Positions 1 through 6,456 are shown, counted from the stretch's first letter. The stretch: 9,227 nucleotides of DNA from Nitrospinae bacterium RIFCSPLOWO2_12_FULL_45_22 (GCA_001803565.1 MHDQ01000257.1:1-9227), one strand, 5' to 3'. Translations and numbers: made by a program. The notes: generated by a model not told the origin, from the letters alone.

Positions 1-1
1 T

Positions 2-229
2 ATATGCCTGATCAGGCAGGTAAAATTCTGGCAATTCTTATATCACTGGCCGAAGCTCTTTACTGGCACGATAGATAAGGTCGCCCTTCTAGAGACCTGC
101 CGTACCCCTACCCTGGAAATCTCCCTGCCACCAAACACCCCCTACCAGCTCGATGGCGAAAGTTTTTCTGACACAAGTATCCTCTCTGTCTCTGTTTTAC
201 CCCGGGCCTTGAAGCTCTATGCCCCATAA
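2..229 (+). CDS. Diacylglycerol kinase / YegS-BmrU family lipid kinase, C-terminal fragment (5' end outside window)
   Basis: Frame 2 is open from the window edge to TAA at 227-229 and gives the last 75 residues of a protein. The fragment has the C-terminal beta-sandwich signature of the diacylglycerol kinase/YegS/BmrU lipid-kinase family. It starts with a tract around FTG (residues 20-22), then a strand LEISLPP (38-44), then the QLDGES motif (49-54), and ends with a hydrophobic strand closing in VLPRALKLYAP, which resembles the usual 'vlp.alrvlvP' terminus. Family members phosphorylate diacylglycerol or related lipids at the membrane with ATP. The catalytic GGDGT-type motif would lie upstream and cannot be seen, so activity cannot be judged. 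The gene is convergent with the DUF1015 gene, and the gap between them is filled by an inverted-repeat element. The assignment rests only on the C-terminal pattern. Confidence 0.65.
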   Translation: MCLIRQVKFWQFLYHWPKLFTGTIDKVALLETCRTPTLEISLPPNTPYQLDGESFSDTSILSVSVLPRALKLYAP

Positions 230-249
230 TTTGGTAACAGTTCCCACTG

Positions 250-276
250 AAAAATGGGATGTCGAGCAAGCTCGAC
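250..276 (-). terminator. Hairpin plus T-run, left end of the element, reading leftward
   Basis: Positions 261-276 form a perfect 7-bp stem (GTCGAGC/GCTCGAC) with a 2-nt loop. On the minus strand a run of five T follows at 254-250. It could stop transcripts from the DUF1015 gene or from further upstream. It lies about 300 nt past the DUF1015 stop, so some transcripts may end earlier. Confidence 0.4.
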
Positions 277-466
277 CACTACACCATTTCGTTATTAGGT
301 TATTTGCATATGCACTTGTCTCCGGCAAATATCTTACAAAAACAACGTAACTTAGTAAAAATACTGCATTTACGAGAGGTAAACTGCAAATAACCATGTA
401 TGGAAAATTATCAATTATATCAATAAGATACAAATCCAACCGGAGTCAAGTGCATATGCATATTAG

Positions 467-510
467 GTTATTAGGTCATTCCGTAATTAATAACCTAATG
501 ACCTAATAAC
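467..510. repeat. Short palindrome of the TTATTAGGTCATT type
   Basis: A perfect 14-bp inverted repeat: GTTATTAGGTCATT (467-480) pairs with 497-510, with a 16-nt loop containing CGTAATTA. It is an extra block in the right arm of the 238-569 element, absent from the left arm. A relative with the same words occurs at 1947-1978. Confidence 0.6.
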
Positions 511-532
511 GAATCTTCTGTAAGATGTAGTG

Positions 533-558
533 GCAGAGCTTGCTCTGCAAGGTTTTTT
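533..558 (+). terminator. Hairpin plus T-run, right end of the element, reading rightward
   Basis: GCAGAGC (533-539), a TT loop and GCTCTGC (542-548) form a perfect stem. AAGG and six T (553-558) follow. It looks like an intrinsic terminator for the plus-strand lipid-kinase gene and would shield the convergent DUF1015 gene. The stem differs from the left-end hairpin at two base pairs, with pairing kept at both. Confidence 0.5.
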
Positions 559-580
559 CAGTGGCAACTAATTAATATTT

Positions 581-1909
581 TTATCCTTGCGAGAAGCGAT
601 AGAGGACCAAGCCGGTGAGGAGTTTGGGGTAGAAGAAGGTAGATTTTTGAGGCATCTTATGTCCAGCGAGGCAGACATTTTTTATATCCTGGAGCCTGGT
701 GGGATTCAAAAAGAAGGCCCAGTGATATACTCCCTGGTCAACTAATGCGATGGCTTCCTGCATGTTATGGGTAAAGCCAATATATTCCTGCTCTTTAAGG
801 GTTTTTATGGACATCTGCAGGGTCATTTCCAGTAATATGGTTTGGAATATGGTTACATCAAGGGTCTTCCAGACCGCAGGTAAAGGTTCTTTTATTACCT
901 TTTCAGGATCAATGGTATCTTTTAGCTGCAGTAGGTAATACTTCCCTTTGCCGATGTACATACCAAAGCCTGCCCGTCCCTTATCCAGACCCTCCAGCAA
1001 AGATAGTATCTCATCAGGATTTTTTTCGTTAAGCTCGATGGGCTGGATGGAGAAGTATTGCCGGGCCCGTTCTTCAAAGCCTGCCCAATCAAACCACCCA
1101 TTTGGGCTCCTTAGCGCCCGGTGGATAGGTAAAACAGCGAGCCCTTGATCATCTAAATTAGAGAAGTACATCATGATATAGCCAGAAGGATCATCCTTGC
1201 CCGGGGATGTCCTGATCAATTGGGTCTCCCGGTGGTATTCTAAGGCAGATTCATAGCGATGGTGTCCATCGGCAATGATCAGTTGTTTTTCTGCCATTTC
1301 GTTAGAAATGATATTAATTAGCTCTGGTTCAGAGATAGCCCATAACGAATGCCCTATCTCGTTATGGTTAATTAATTGAATTACGGGATTCTCTCTTGCT
1401 CCATACTCTTCCAGTAAGGCATTGATTTTTTTGCCTGGATCGGAATATAAACCAAATATCGGACAGAGATTAGCCTTACAAGCCCTTAGCAGATTCAGTC
1501 GGTCTAGCTTTGGGGAAGCAAGGGTATTCTCGTGGGGGAGGATGATCCCTTTACCAAAGTCTTCTAACCTGGTTAACCCAATAAACCCCCACCGGGTTTC
1601 CCGTTTTCCTTTCCAGGGATAAGTCTGTTTATAGGCATAGAAGGAGGGCAGAAGGTCGGGTGCCAATATCACTTTCTGGAGCCAATCCTCAAAGTCCCTG
1701 GCAGCCCTCGTATAGCGGTTATCACTGGCAGTGTCAGTAGGATAAATCTTTCCTAAGATTAAACGTATTATATTATATTCGTCTTTTTGATAATAACCCT
1801 CTTGTTCTTCAGGGGTGATTACGTCATAAGGGGGAGTCACCACCGGGTTGGGGGCTGGGACTTTCTCCTGATTATACTGGATTCCACGGAAAGGTCTTAT
1901 AATAGCCAC
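581..1909 (-). CDS. DUF1015 family protein (PF06245)
   Basis: 442-residue protein of the DUF1015 family, whose biochemical role is unknown to me. Family marks are clear: an N-terminus MAIIRPFRGI (1-10) followed by VVTPPYDVI (23-31); the LPHENT...PKLDRL segment (125-138); NLCPIFGLYSD (147-157); the hallmark IADGHHRYESAL (212-223); and VLPIHRAL (259-266). Length is close to the family norm of a little over 400 residues. The start is GTG at 1909; I chose it because the conserved MAIIRPFRG begins there, though no good ribosome binding site precedes it. No signal peptide or membrane segment is seen, so it is probably cytoplasmic. In other genomes the family often sits beside serine-biosynthesis genes, but not here. 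It is last in the minus-strand block, 103 nt after the exported-protein gene, with a palindromic repeat between them. Confidence 0.9.
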   Translation of the reverse strand: MAIIRPFRGIQYNQEKVPAPNPVVTPPYDVITPEEQEGYYQKDEYNIIRLILGKIYPTDTASDNRYTRAARDFEDWLQKVILAPDLLPSFYAYKQTYPWKGKRETRWGFIGLTRLEDFGKGIILPHENTLASPKLDRLNLLRACKANLCPIFGLYSDPGKKINALLEEYGARENPVIQLINHNEIGHSLWAISEPELINIISNEMAEKQLIIADGHHRYESALEYHRETQLIRTSPGKDDPSGYIMMYFSNLDDQGLAVLPIHRALRSPNGWFDWAGFEERARQYFSIQPIELNEKNPDEILSLLEGLDKGRAGFGMYIGKGKYYLLQLKDTIDPEKVIKEPLPAVWKTLDVTIFQTILLEMTLQMSIKTLKEQEYIGFTHNMQEAIALVDQGVYHWAFFLNPTRLQDIKNVCLAGHKMPQKSTFFYPKLLTGLVLYRFSQG

Positions 1910-1946
1910 GATACCACGCTACGTTAATATGTTATTGGGTTATTTT

Positions 1947-1978
1947 GTCATTAGGTTACTACGTAATTACCTAATGAC
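1947..1978. repeat. Palindrome GTCATTAGGT / ACCTAATGAC
   Basis: A perfect 10-bp inverted repeat (1947-1956 with 1969-1978) with a 12-nt loop containing ACGTAATT. It lies between the exported-protein gene and the DUF1015 gene. It shares the words CATTAGGTTA and CGTAATTA with the palindrome at 467-510, so both belong to one repeat family. No T-run follows in either direction, so a terminator role is doubtful. Confidence 0.6.
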
Positions 1979-2012
1979 CCAAGGTCGCAATTACGTAATC
2001 TCTACCTAAAGG

Positions 2013-2846
2013 CTATTCAACAATTATATCCCCGACGGCTATCTCAGTGCTGGAATGGCTAATAACAGCCGTAGAGGTCTTTTCTTGCACGGCTATTATC
2101 CTTAACATACCGATCTGGCTTTCTGTCGCAGAATTTAACCGGTCAGGATGCTGGATATTAAAAGTATCACCTACTGCTATCGCGTTCGCTTTACCCTGGT
2201 CTATATAGACAATATCTCCCTGAGTGGCAAACCGCTTTTCATCCTTTATAGCCACAATATAGCCGGTCACTCCTTCTCCCTCTTTTCTTCCTGAAGTAGT
2301 TTCTTCCTGTCCAGCGCCTCCCTGGGTAAGGGGTATAACCCGGTCGCCTTTAAAGATGGCGTTGTCATACATATCTGTTATAATGGCAGTAGAAGTTTTA
2401 TCGCTGGCTTCAGTAATGCGGAGCTTCCCTATTACTTTTATTAAATTGCCCAGTTTTTCTTTAGTTACCGGGTGGATAATTAATTTTACTACCCGAAATA
2501 CCCGTAATTGATCGCCAGGCTTAATTCCCTGTCCGCTCCCGCTATCCAAAAACACTATATCCCCTTCTCCCAGGATTTCGCTATCTCCCTTGGAGCCATA
2601 GATACTATAGTAGGGCAGTGCGGCGCTGGTGATATGTCCCCCTTGTTCGGCTAGAACCGCTAACTTCTTTGGCTCGAGAAAGCTGCCCTGGGCATAAAGG
2701 TTCATGGCCTCTATGGCGCTTAGTAGCGCCAGGAACAAGACCCAATAAATAATCCGAAAGGGGGTATTCACTTGACTCCAGTAAGAAGGTTTATCATACA
2801 ACATCTTGTGTAACAAAGAGAGATAGCATGCCATATTTTGTAGCAA
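2013..2846 (-). CDS. Exported protein with two FlgT-C/LysM-associated-type repeat domains; 5' end replaced by a MITE
   Basis: The open frame gives 277 residues from TTG 2846. Other in-frame starts are ATG 2834 and ATG 2804. None has a visible ribosome binding site, and all lie inside a 113-bp insertion. Native sequence resumes at residue 31 with a hydrophobic stretch (IIYWVLFLALLSAIEA, 32-47) ending near YAQG, typical of a signal peptide. The mature part holds two related beta-rich units: GDIVFLDSG..GIKPGD...IGKLRITEASDKTSTAI (95-155, ending GDRVIPL at 167-173) and GDIVYIDQG..AIAVGD...IGMLRIIAVQEKTSTAV (210-261, ending GDIIVE). They are joined by a low-complexity linker (174-194). Similar units occur in cell-envelope proteins that often carry LysM; no LysM is seen here. 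Role unknown; periplasmic or surface location inferred. The gene may be poorly expressed or a recent pseudogene. Confidence 0.7.
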   Translation of the reverse strand: MLQNMACYLSLLHKMLYDKPSYWSQVNTPFRIIYWVLFLALLSAIEAMNLYAQGSFLEPKKLAVLAEQGGHITSAALPYYSIYGSKGDSEILGEGDIVFLDSGSGQGIKPGDQLRVFRVVKLIIHPVTKEKLGNLIKVIGKLRITEASDKTSTAIITDMYDNAIFKGDRVIPLTQGGAGQEETTSGRKEGEGVTGYIVAIKDEKRFATQGDIVYIDQGKANAIAVGDTFNIQHPDRLNSATESQIGMLRIIAVQEKTSTAVISHSSTEIAVGDIIVE

Positions 2847-2877
2847 CTTGAGTCAAGTGAATACCCCCTTAATCCGA
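2751..2877. mobile_element. 113-bp MITE (2758-2870) with perfect 21-bp TIRs and 7-bp target duplication
   Basis: The terminal inverted repeats at 2758-2778 and 2850-2870 are perfect reverse complements over 21 bp (outer end AAGGGGGTATTCAC). The element is flanked by identical 7-mers AATCCGA at 2751-2757 and 2871-2877, a clear target-site duplication. The 71-bp interior cannot encode a transposase, so this is a non-autonomous element moved by an enzyme encoded elsewhere. Perfect arms and flanks suggest a recent insertion. It lies in the signal-peptide coding region of the exported-protein gene. Confidence 0.92.
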
Positions 2878-2903
2878 TATCCAGGATCAATACGTTTCAT
2901 CAT
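2850..2903 (-). pseudogene. Severed ancestral 5' end of the exported-protein gene
   Basis: On the minus strand ATG 2903 and ATG 2900 are followed by KRIDPGYRI and then run into the MITE, reading KGVFT and a TGA stop at 2855-2853. The frame is the same as that of the downstream gene. Removing the MITE and one copy of the 7-bp duplication (120 bp) gives MKRIDPGYRIIYWVLFLALLSA, a classic signal peptide with a charged start and hydrophobic core. This is therefore very probably the original start, now cut off by a stop codon carried in the element's inverted repeat. Confidence 0.85.
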
Positions 2904-3066
2904 TTGTATATTTAGGACGCAGATTTCCGCAGATTCACGCAGATAATTAGAATACAGGAGTCAGGAGTTAGAATCCAGAAGAGGAGTAGATTGTTCCGCT
3001 CATTCTGACTTCTGCCTGCCTGTGCCGAAGGCAGACAGGAATTCTGACTACTGACTCCTGTATTCC

Positions 3067-3266
3067 CTAAGAATCTGTCACAAAATAACTTGATCAATTG
3101 TATTGTATAGGAGTTTCCTTTTTTAGTGTAAGAAGAGGAGATATGGGGATGGTAGGGATAGGGAGATTTATATATAATTCTTTTTATCTCCAACATCTCC
3201 TTTATCCTCTTATCTCCTTGTCTTACACATTTAACTTGATCAAGTTATTGCGTAGCAATGCCTAAG
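3067..3266. mobile_element. Repeat R1, copy A, interrupted by R3 and flanked by CTAAG
   Basis: R1 runs from AATCTGTCAC (3072) to GCAATGC (3261), flanked by direct CTAAG repeats at 3067-3071 and 3262-3266. Its ends form an imperfect inverted repeat sharing AATAACTTGATCAA on the left and its complement on the right. The uninterrupted form is 79 bp (copy B, 6510-6588). Here R3 splits it near its centre. Confidence 0.8.
3126..3228. mobile_element. Repeat R3, copy A, 103 bp, inserted inside R1
   Basis: The terminal inverted repeats are GTGTAAGAAGAGGAGATA (3126-3143) against the complement of 3211-3228, with two mismatches in 18. One strand is purine-rich with several G-runs (3145-3163). Copy B of R1 at 6510-6588 lacks this block, which proves it is a separate insertion. 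The T-rich junction hides the exact target duplication. Confidence 0.8.
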
Positions 3267-3290
3267 CAGTATATTTTATATTATTTAAGT

Positions 3291-3710
3291 TTAGAGGTCT
3301 AGTTTTTTTAGAAATTCTTTCAGCCCTTCAGTTAAATTACACTTATCTAACTTATCTAGAGGGAACCAACCTGCCTCGGTTACATCAGACCCTGCCCTTA
3401 ATGCACCCTTCAGGTAACGGGCAGTATAATCAATAATTATGTAATGATATTTTATCTTTCCCTCATCATCTCTTATTACCCGCTCTACTATGCCAGCCAG
3501 GTATTGGATTTCTACTTTGATCCCACATTCTTCAAAGACCTCCCTACGAACCGCATCCTCTAAGGACTCTCCTAACTCTACTATACCACCAGGCAGGGTC
3601 CACTGTCCTGCCCCGGGTTCATTCCCCCGCTTTATCAGAAGGATTTCCCCTCCTTCTATTATTACTGCCCCTACACCGATAATAGGTAGTTGTGGATATT
3701 TTCTAGACAT
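3291..3710 (-). CDS. Nudix hydrolase (MutT/ADP-ribose pyrophosphatase-like)
   Basis: 139-residue single-domain Nudix protein, the usual length for the family. The Nudix box is complete at residues 42-64 and fits Gx5Ex7REUxEExGU: GIVELGE, then RE at 56-57 and EE at 60-61, followed by CGI. These glutamates bind Mg2+ for cleavage of nucleoside diphosphates linked to another group. The N-terminal strand GVGAVIIEGGEILLIKRG and the W37-T-L-P-G-G sequence are typical. Substrate cannot be predicted; ADP-ribose or an NTP is plausible. The ATG at 3710 overlaps the end of the DUF2851 gene by 8 nt, so the two are almost certainly cotranscribed and translationally coupled, which fits the weak ribosome binding site. 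No export signal; cytoplasmic. Confidence 0.92.
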   Translation of the reverse strand: MSRKYPQLPIIGVGAVIIEGGEILLIKRGNEPGAGQWTLPGGIVELGESLEDAVRREVFEECGIKVEIQYLAGIVERVIRDDEGKIKYHYIIIDYTARYLKGALRAGSDVTEAGWFPLDKLDKCNLTEGLKEFLKKLDL

Positions 3711-5247
3711 AAGCCTGAGGTGTTGTAGTTGTTATGAAGGATAGGAATTCACAGCCCTCACAGCTCCCACCCCGTTCTGTACAATAGTCATAGAAGAGAT
3801 GGAGTAGGGCTTGCTGTCGCCGGGCAGAATGGATCAAAGCCCGTCTCTCTTTATTCCCACCAAATATCCTGTTAGTCATAAACCGAAGGATAGAGTTATC
3901 AGGCGCTTTAGGGGCGGTTTCATATATATTGTGAAGAACCTTTTCTAATTCTACTTCCCGGTTACGCCGGGCATGAATGAGGGCTAAAGGGATAATCACA
4001 TTGATTATAATTTGGTGGATCTTTTCTGGGCCAATAAGTTTTATGGGCTTAGCTAAGGGCCTCCCGCCCAGGGTAAAGCGATAGAGCCAATAATCAGCAT
4101 AATTGGCGCCCCATAGTTGTTGATAGGCCGGGAAAATGGCCGAATAATGACTGGCCCCGGGAGTAAGAGGAGTTTTACGCAAGGTTTCTATAGGGTAAAG
4201 GAGTTGGGCAAATATACCTTTCGGAAGATTTTCTGTCAGGAAATAAGCCAGGCCAGCTAATCTTCTGGGGGGATAATTAGCTGGCCTGGTTCCTACTAGC
4301 CTCCAACTCACATCTTCTGGCTTTACCTGAGGGACAAAACCATTTACCTCTTGCCATACCCGCTCTATTTTATGAAGATATTTTGAGGTAGCTGGCTCCG
4401 GCGACCTCATGACTACCCGGTTGCCCGCCAGTATAATCCAACCGCCAGCAATCAAAAAGATGCCCTGGAGTCTCAAGGCATCTTCAGCTACAGAAGAGCC
4501 TTTAAGCACCTTCTTCAATATATCTAACCGTAAATCTTTAGCCAGTTTCAAGAAGGGTTTCTGGTTAGCTTTATAGCCCAGGGCCATCATGATTCCTTGA
4601 TAAGCCAGTTGATCAAAACCCTCTTTTATCAATTCTTTTTCGTACCTGAGGGCCTTTAAGACTATCCTCTCATCCCCTACTAAATCCAGTACCTGGCTGA
4701 TCTTTTGCGGGTCCTCTTGCTGGATCATGGAACTACAATGGCCCTGCCCACCACGGCAATAATAGGGATAAAGCTCCGGCTCTATGCTTTCTAAGAGCTG
4801 AGAAATATTGCTGCCTAAAACCCGGTTCAATTCCAACTCTACTATCTCCTGCCCGACAGAATTAAAAATTTTTCGGCCCTTAAGGCCCTTTTGCCAGACG
4901 ACATGCAAGACAACCCCATTAAAAGCTGGGTCCTGGTGATGTCCGTGTCCTTTCCAATCGTTAGAATGGAGGTCTATCTCTATATCTCCTTTAAGGATGA
5001 TATTATCATCCAGACATATCACGGCCTTAGAAAAATCCGGCCCCTTTTCAAGATTCCACCAGCCCGGTGTGATCACCTTTATCCTATGACCATCCACGGT
5101 CTCCAGGGGGATATTTTCCAGGTATTGGTCCTGCCATAGGCAGCGTAAGAAGCGTTCAGTAACTTTATCCTGGCCAAAATGCTCTCCCTGTTCTCTTAAA
5201 CACCATTCCCAGGGCCACCGTTGCTTTCTCTTCAACATTTTATACAT
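3703..5247 (-). CDS. DUF2851 family protein
   Basis: 514-residue protein matching the DUF2851 family, of unknown function. The conserved N-terminal block is plain: VDGHRIKVITPGWWNLEKGPDF (51-72), GDIEIDLHSNDW (87-98) and HGHHQDPAFNGVVLHVVW (101-118). The order PDF, then an E-x-D strand, then a His-rich stretch has the look of a metal-binding or nuclease-like core, but that is inference. The C-terminus has a cysteine cluster C489-x6-C496-x2-C499, and C-rich sequence also occurs near YYCRGGQGHCSS in the N-terminal half. The ATG at 5247 has a modest AAGGG-type ribosome binding site about 10 nt upstream; ATG 5238 is an alternative. It leads the minus-strand block behind a good promoter and overlaps the Nudix gene by 8 nt. 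No signal peptide or membrane segment. Confidence 0.85.
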   Translation of the reverse strand: MYKMLKRKQRWPWEWCLREQGEHFGQDKVTERFLRCLWQDQYLENIPLETVDGHRIKVITPGWWNLEKGPDFSKAVICLDDNIILKGDIEIDLHSNDWKGHGHHQDPAFNGVVLHVVWQKGLKGRKIFNSVGQEIVELELNRVLGSNISQLLESIEPELYPYYCRGGQGHCSSMIQQEDPQKISQVLDLVGDERIVLKALRYEKELIKEGFDQLAYQGIMMALGYKANQKPFLKLAKDLRLDILKKVLKGSSVAEDALRLQGIFLIAGGWIILAGNRVVMRSPEPATSKYLHKIERVWQEVNGFVPQVKPEDVSWRLVGTRPANYPPRRLAGLAYFLTENLPKGIFAQLLYPIETLRKTPLTPGASHYSAIFPAYQQLWGANYADYWLYRFTLGGRPLAKPIKLIGPEKIHQIIINVIIPLALIHARRNREVELEKVLHNIYETAPKAPDNSILRFMTNRIFGGNKERRALIHSARRQQALLHLFYDYCTERGGSCEGCEFLSFITTTTPQAYV

Positions 5248-5290
5248 TTACCATTTACCCTTTTGCTGCTTGCTTCTATCACGGGCTTTT

Positions 5291-5320
5291 ATTATACTAG
5301 AAACGTAACAGTTTAGCCAA
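5291..5320 (-). promoter_or_regulatory. Sigma-70-type promoter for the DUF2851 operon
   Basis: On the minus strand, TTGGCT (5320-5315) and a perfect TATAAT (5296-5291) are separated by 18 bp. The start codon at 5247 leaves a leader of about 35-40 nt. It probably drives DUF2851 and Nudix, and originally the genes beyond. Confidence 0.6.
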
Positions 5321-5358
5321 ATTAAGATTGCAGTTAACATTCAGTAGGAGAAATATTT

Positions 5359-5502
5359 GCCACAGAGACACAGAGGCACTGAGATAAACGAAATGACACA
5401 CAAAGGGAAGCTAAAAGTGTAAAGCTAAGGAATATTTCCTTAGTTTTGCACTTTTTGCTTTAAGCTTTACATTTAGTCTCTGTGGCTCTGTGCCTCTGTG
5501 GC
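5359..5502. mobile_element. 144-bp CACAGAG-type palindromic element
   Basis: The left end has GCCACAGAGACACAGAGGCAC (from 5359) and the right end its near complement (5476-5502, ending GCCTCTGTGGC). Inside, 5413-5432 and 5436-5455 form a 20-bp stem with two mismatches and a 3-nt loop. Repeats of this CACAGAG type are scattered between genes in many bacteria. It ends 22 bp before the TIM-barrel start codon, so it may affect that gene's leader. Confidence 0.75.
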
Positions 5503-5523
5503 TAAAGAGTTAAAGGGTTAGAG

Positions 5524-6456
5524 ATGTTAGGCATATCAACGGCCTGGAAGTCTAAAGAAGTTGCGACAGGAGATGAATTGCTGAAGGCCCTGGATGAGAT
5601 AGGGATAAACCAGACCGAACTAGATTTCCGAATAACATCTCCCATCTTCCAGCAGCTCCTGCCCTCTATAAAACAAGGCCGGCTCAAAGTCCTTAGTGTC
5701 CATAATTATTTTCCTTTACCGGATATTATCCCTTTGGACAAGGCTAATGCCGACACCTTCCCTCTTTCCTCTCTGGATGAAGCTGAACGACGGCAAGGGA
5801 TCCATTATACTATGAAGACAGTTCAGGTAGCCCATGAAATAGGGGCCAGGGCGGTAGTAGTCCATCTAGGCAGAGTAGATATGGGCTTCCAGAAAAAATA
5901 CTATCACCAACTCTATGATAGCGATAAACTCAGGGGAGAGAAAGGCCAATTATTCCTGAAAGACCAGAAAAAAGTCCGGGAAATATATAAACCGAGACAT
6001 TTAGATGAATTATTTGATAGCCTGGAAAAGGTCCTTAAAGAGGCCGAGAAACTCCGGATTCCTATTGGGATAGAGAACCGGCTCCATCTTAATGAGATAC
6101 CGAATTTTGATGAGATAGGGCTGTTGCTAAAAAAATTTTCCGGTAGCCCCCTCTATTATTGGCATGATACCGGGCATGCCGCAGTTCAAGAGAACTTAAC
6201 CATCGTTGAGCAAAAGGCATTACTGGAGGCTTATTCGTCTTCTCTATTAGGGGTTCATTTGCACGATACCAGGGACTATGAGGACCACCTGGCACCGGGC
6301 AGAGGAACGATAAACTTTTCCTCCCTCCTGCCCTTTATAAAAGATGGCGCCCAGCGGGTACCCGGACCCATCATTAAAATAGTGGAGGCACATCCCAAAG
6401 TATCCCGGGAAGAACTGCTAACGGGTATAGATTATTTAACCAGCTTAGGGCTATAA
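5524..6456 (+). CDS. Sugar phosphate isomerase/epimerase-like TIM-barrel protein (xylose isomerase-like fold)
   Basis: 310-residue protein of the xylose-isomerase-like/AP-endonuclease-2 TIM-barrel superfamily, a normal length. Metal-site candidates fall at the strand ends as in the family: E184 in GIENR, D215 and H218 in WHDTGH, H245 to D248 in GVHLHD, and E288 in IVEAH. Others are H60-N61 in SVHN and H114 in VVHLGR. GRGTINF (259-265) is the usual segment after the HLHD strand. Such enzymes isomerise or epimerise sugars or inositol-like compounds with Mn/Mg/Co; the substrate cannot be told. The ATG at 5524 has AAAGGG (5512-5517) 6 nt upstream. It precedes the GlpX-like gene on the same strand; without the R2/R1 insertion the gap would be about 60 bp, so they were probably one operon. 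Cytoplasmic. Confidence 0.85.
   Translation: MLGISTAWKSKEVATGDELLKALDEIGINQTELDFRITSPIFQQLLPSIKQGRLKVLSVHNYFPLPDIIPLDKANADTFPLSSLDEAERRQGIHYTMKTVQVAHEIGARAVVVHLGRVDMGFQKKYYHQLYDSDKLRGEKGQLFLKDQKKVREIYKPRHLDELFDSLEKVLKEAEKLRIPIGIENRLHLNEIPNFDEIGLLLKKFSGSPLYYWHDTGHAAVQENLTIVEQKALLEAYSSSLLGVHLHDTRDYEDHLAPGRGTINFSSLLPFIKDGAQRVPGPIIKIVEAHPKVSREELLTGIDYLTSLGL

Larger units (their letters stand above)
238..569. mobile_element. ~330-bp non-autonomous element with imperfect long terminal inverted repeats
   Basis: The left arm (about 238-325) and right arm (about 440-569) are imperfect reverse complements. Matching blocks, left to right: CACTGAAAAA (245-254) with TTTTTCAGTG (554-563); a GAGCAAGCTC stem (264-273) with GAGCTTGCTC (535-544); CCACTACA (276-283) with its complement near 526-533; TTCGTTATTAGGT (288-300) with its complement at 501-513; and TGCATATGCACTTG..CTCCGG (305-325) with its complement at 440-459. 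The unpaired centre (326-439) is AT-rich. The right arm carries an extra short palindrome (467-510). The element fills almost the whole gap between two convergent stop codons (229 and 581). No transposase is present. The exact ends and any target duplication are not clear. Confidence 0.65.
2915..3273. mobile_element. Repeat R2, copy A, carrying nested R1 and R3
   Basis: R2 begins GGACGCAG (2915) followed by repeated CGCAGATT words. It holds a long stem: GAATACAGGAGTCA (2950-2963) pairs with sequence ending near 3065, with an inner GC-rich hairpin near 3013-3040. It resumes after the R1 insertion with CTAAGCAGTATA (3262-3273). The same sequence occurs in reverse complement at 6488-6728. Copy A seems to lack the terminal CTGCGTCC seen in copy B, so its distal end is truncated or diverged. 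The whole gap 2904-3290 between the Nudix gene and the exported-protein gene is this composite; I see no gene in it. Confidence 0.8.

Noticed and set aside
197-439. 80-codon minus-strand open frame with a hydrophobic middle
   Set aside because: It lies inside the inverted-repeat element, starts at TTG without a ribosome binding site, and its last part overlaps the real lipid-kinase 3' end in antisense. The hydrophobic look comes from AT-rich sequence.
2912-3196. 94-codon minus-strand open frame beginning MLEIKRIIYKSPYPYHP
   Set aside because: It spans R3, R1 and R2 repeat sequence. The same N-terminus recurs at 9208 only because R3 recurs there. No ribosome binding site and no protein-family likeness.
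2915-3273. CRISPR array or phage attachment region suggested by repeated words
   Set aside because: Repeats are palindromic, nested and unevenly spaced; there are no regular spacers, cas genes, integrase or tRNA.
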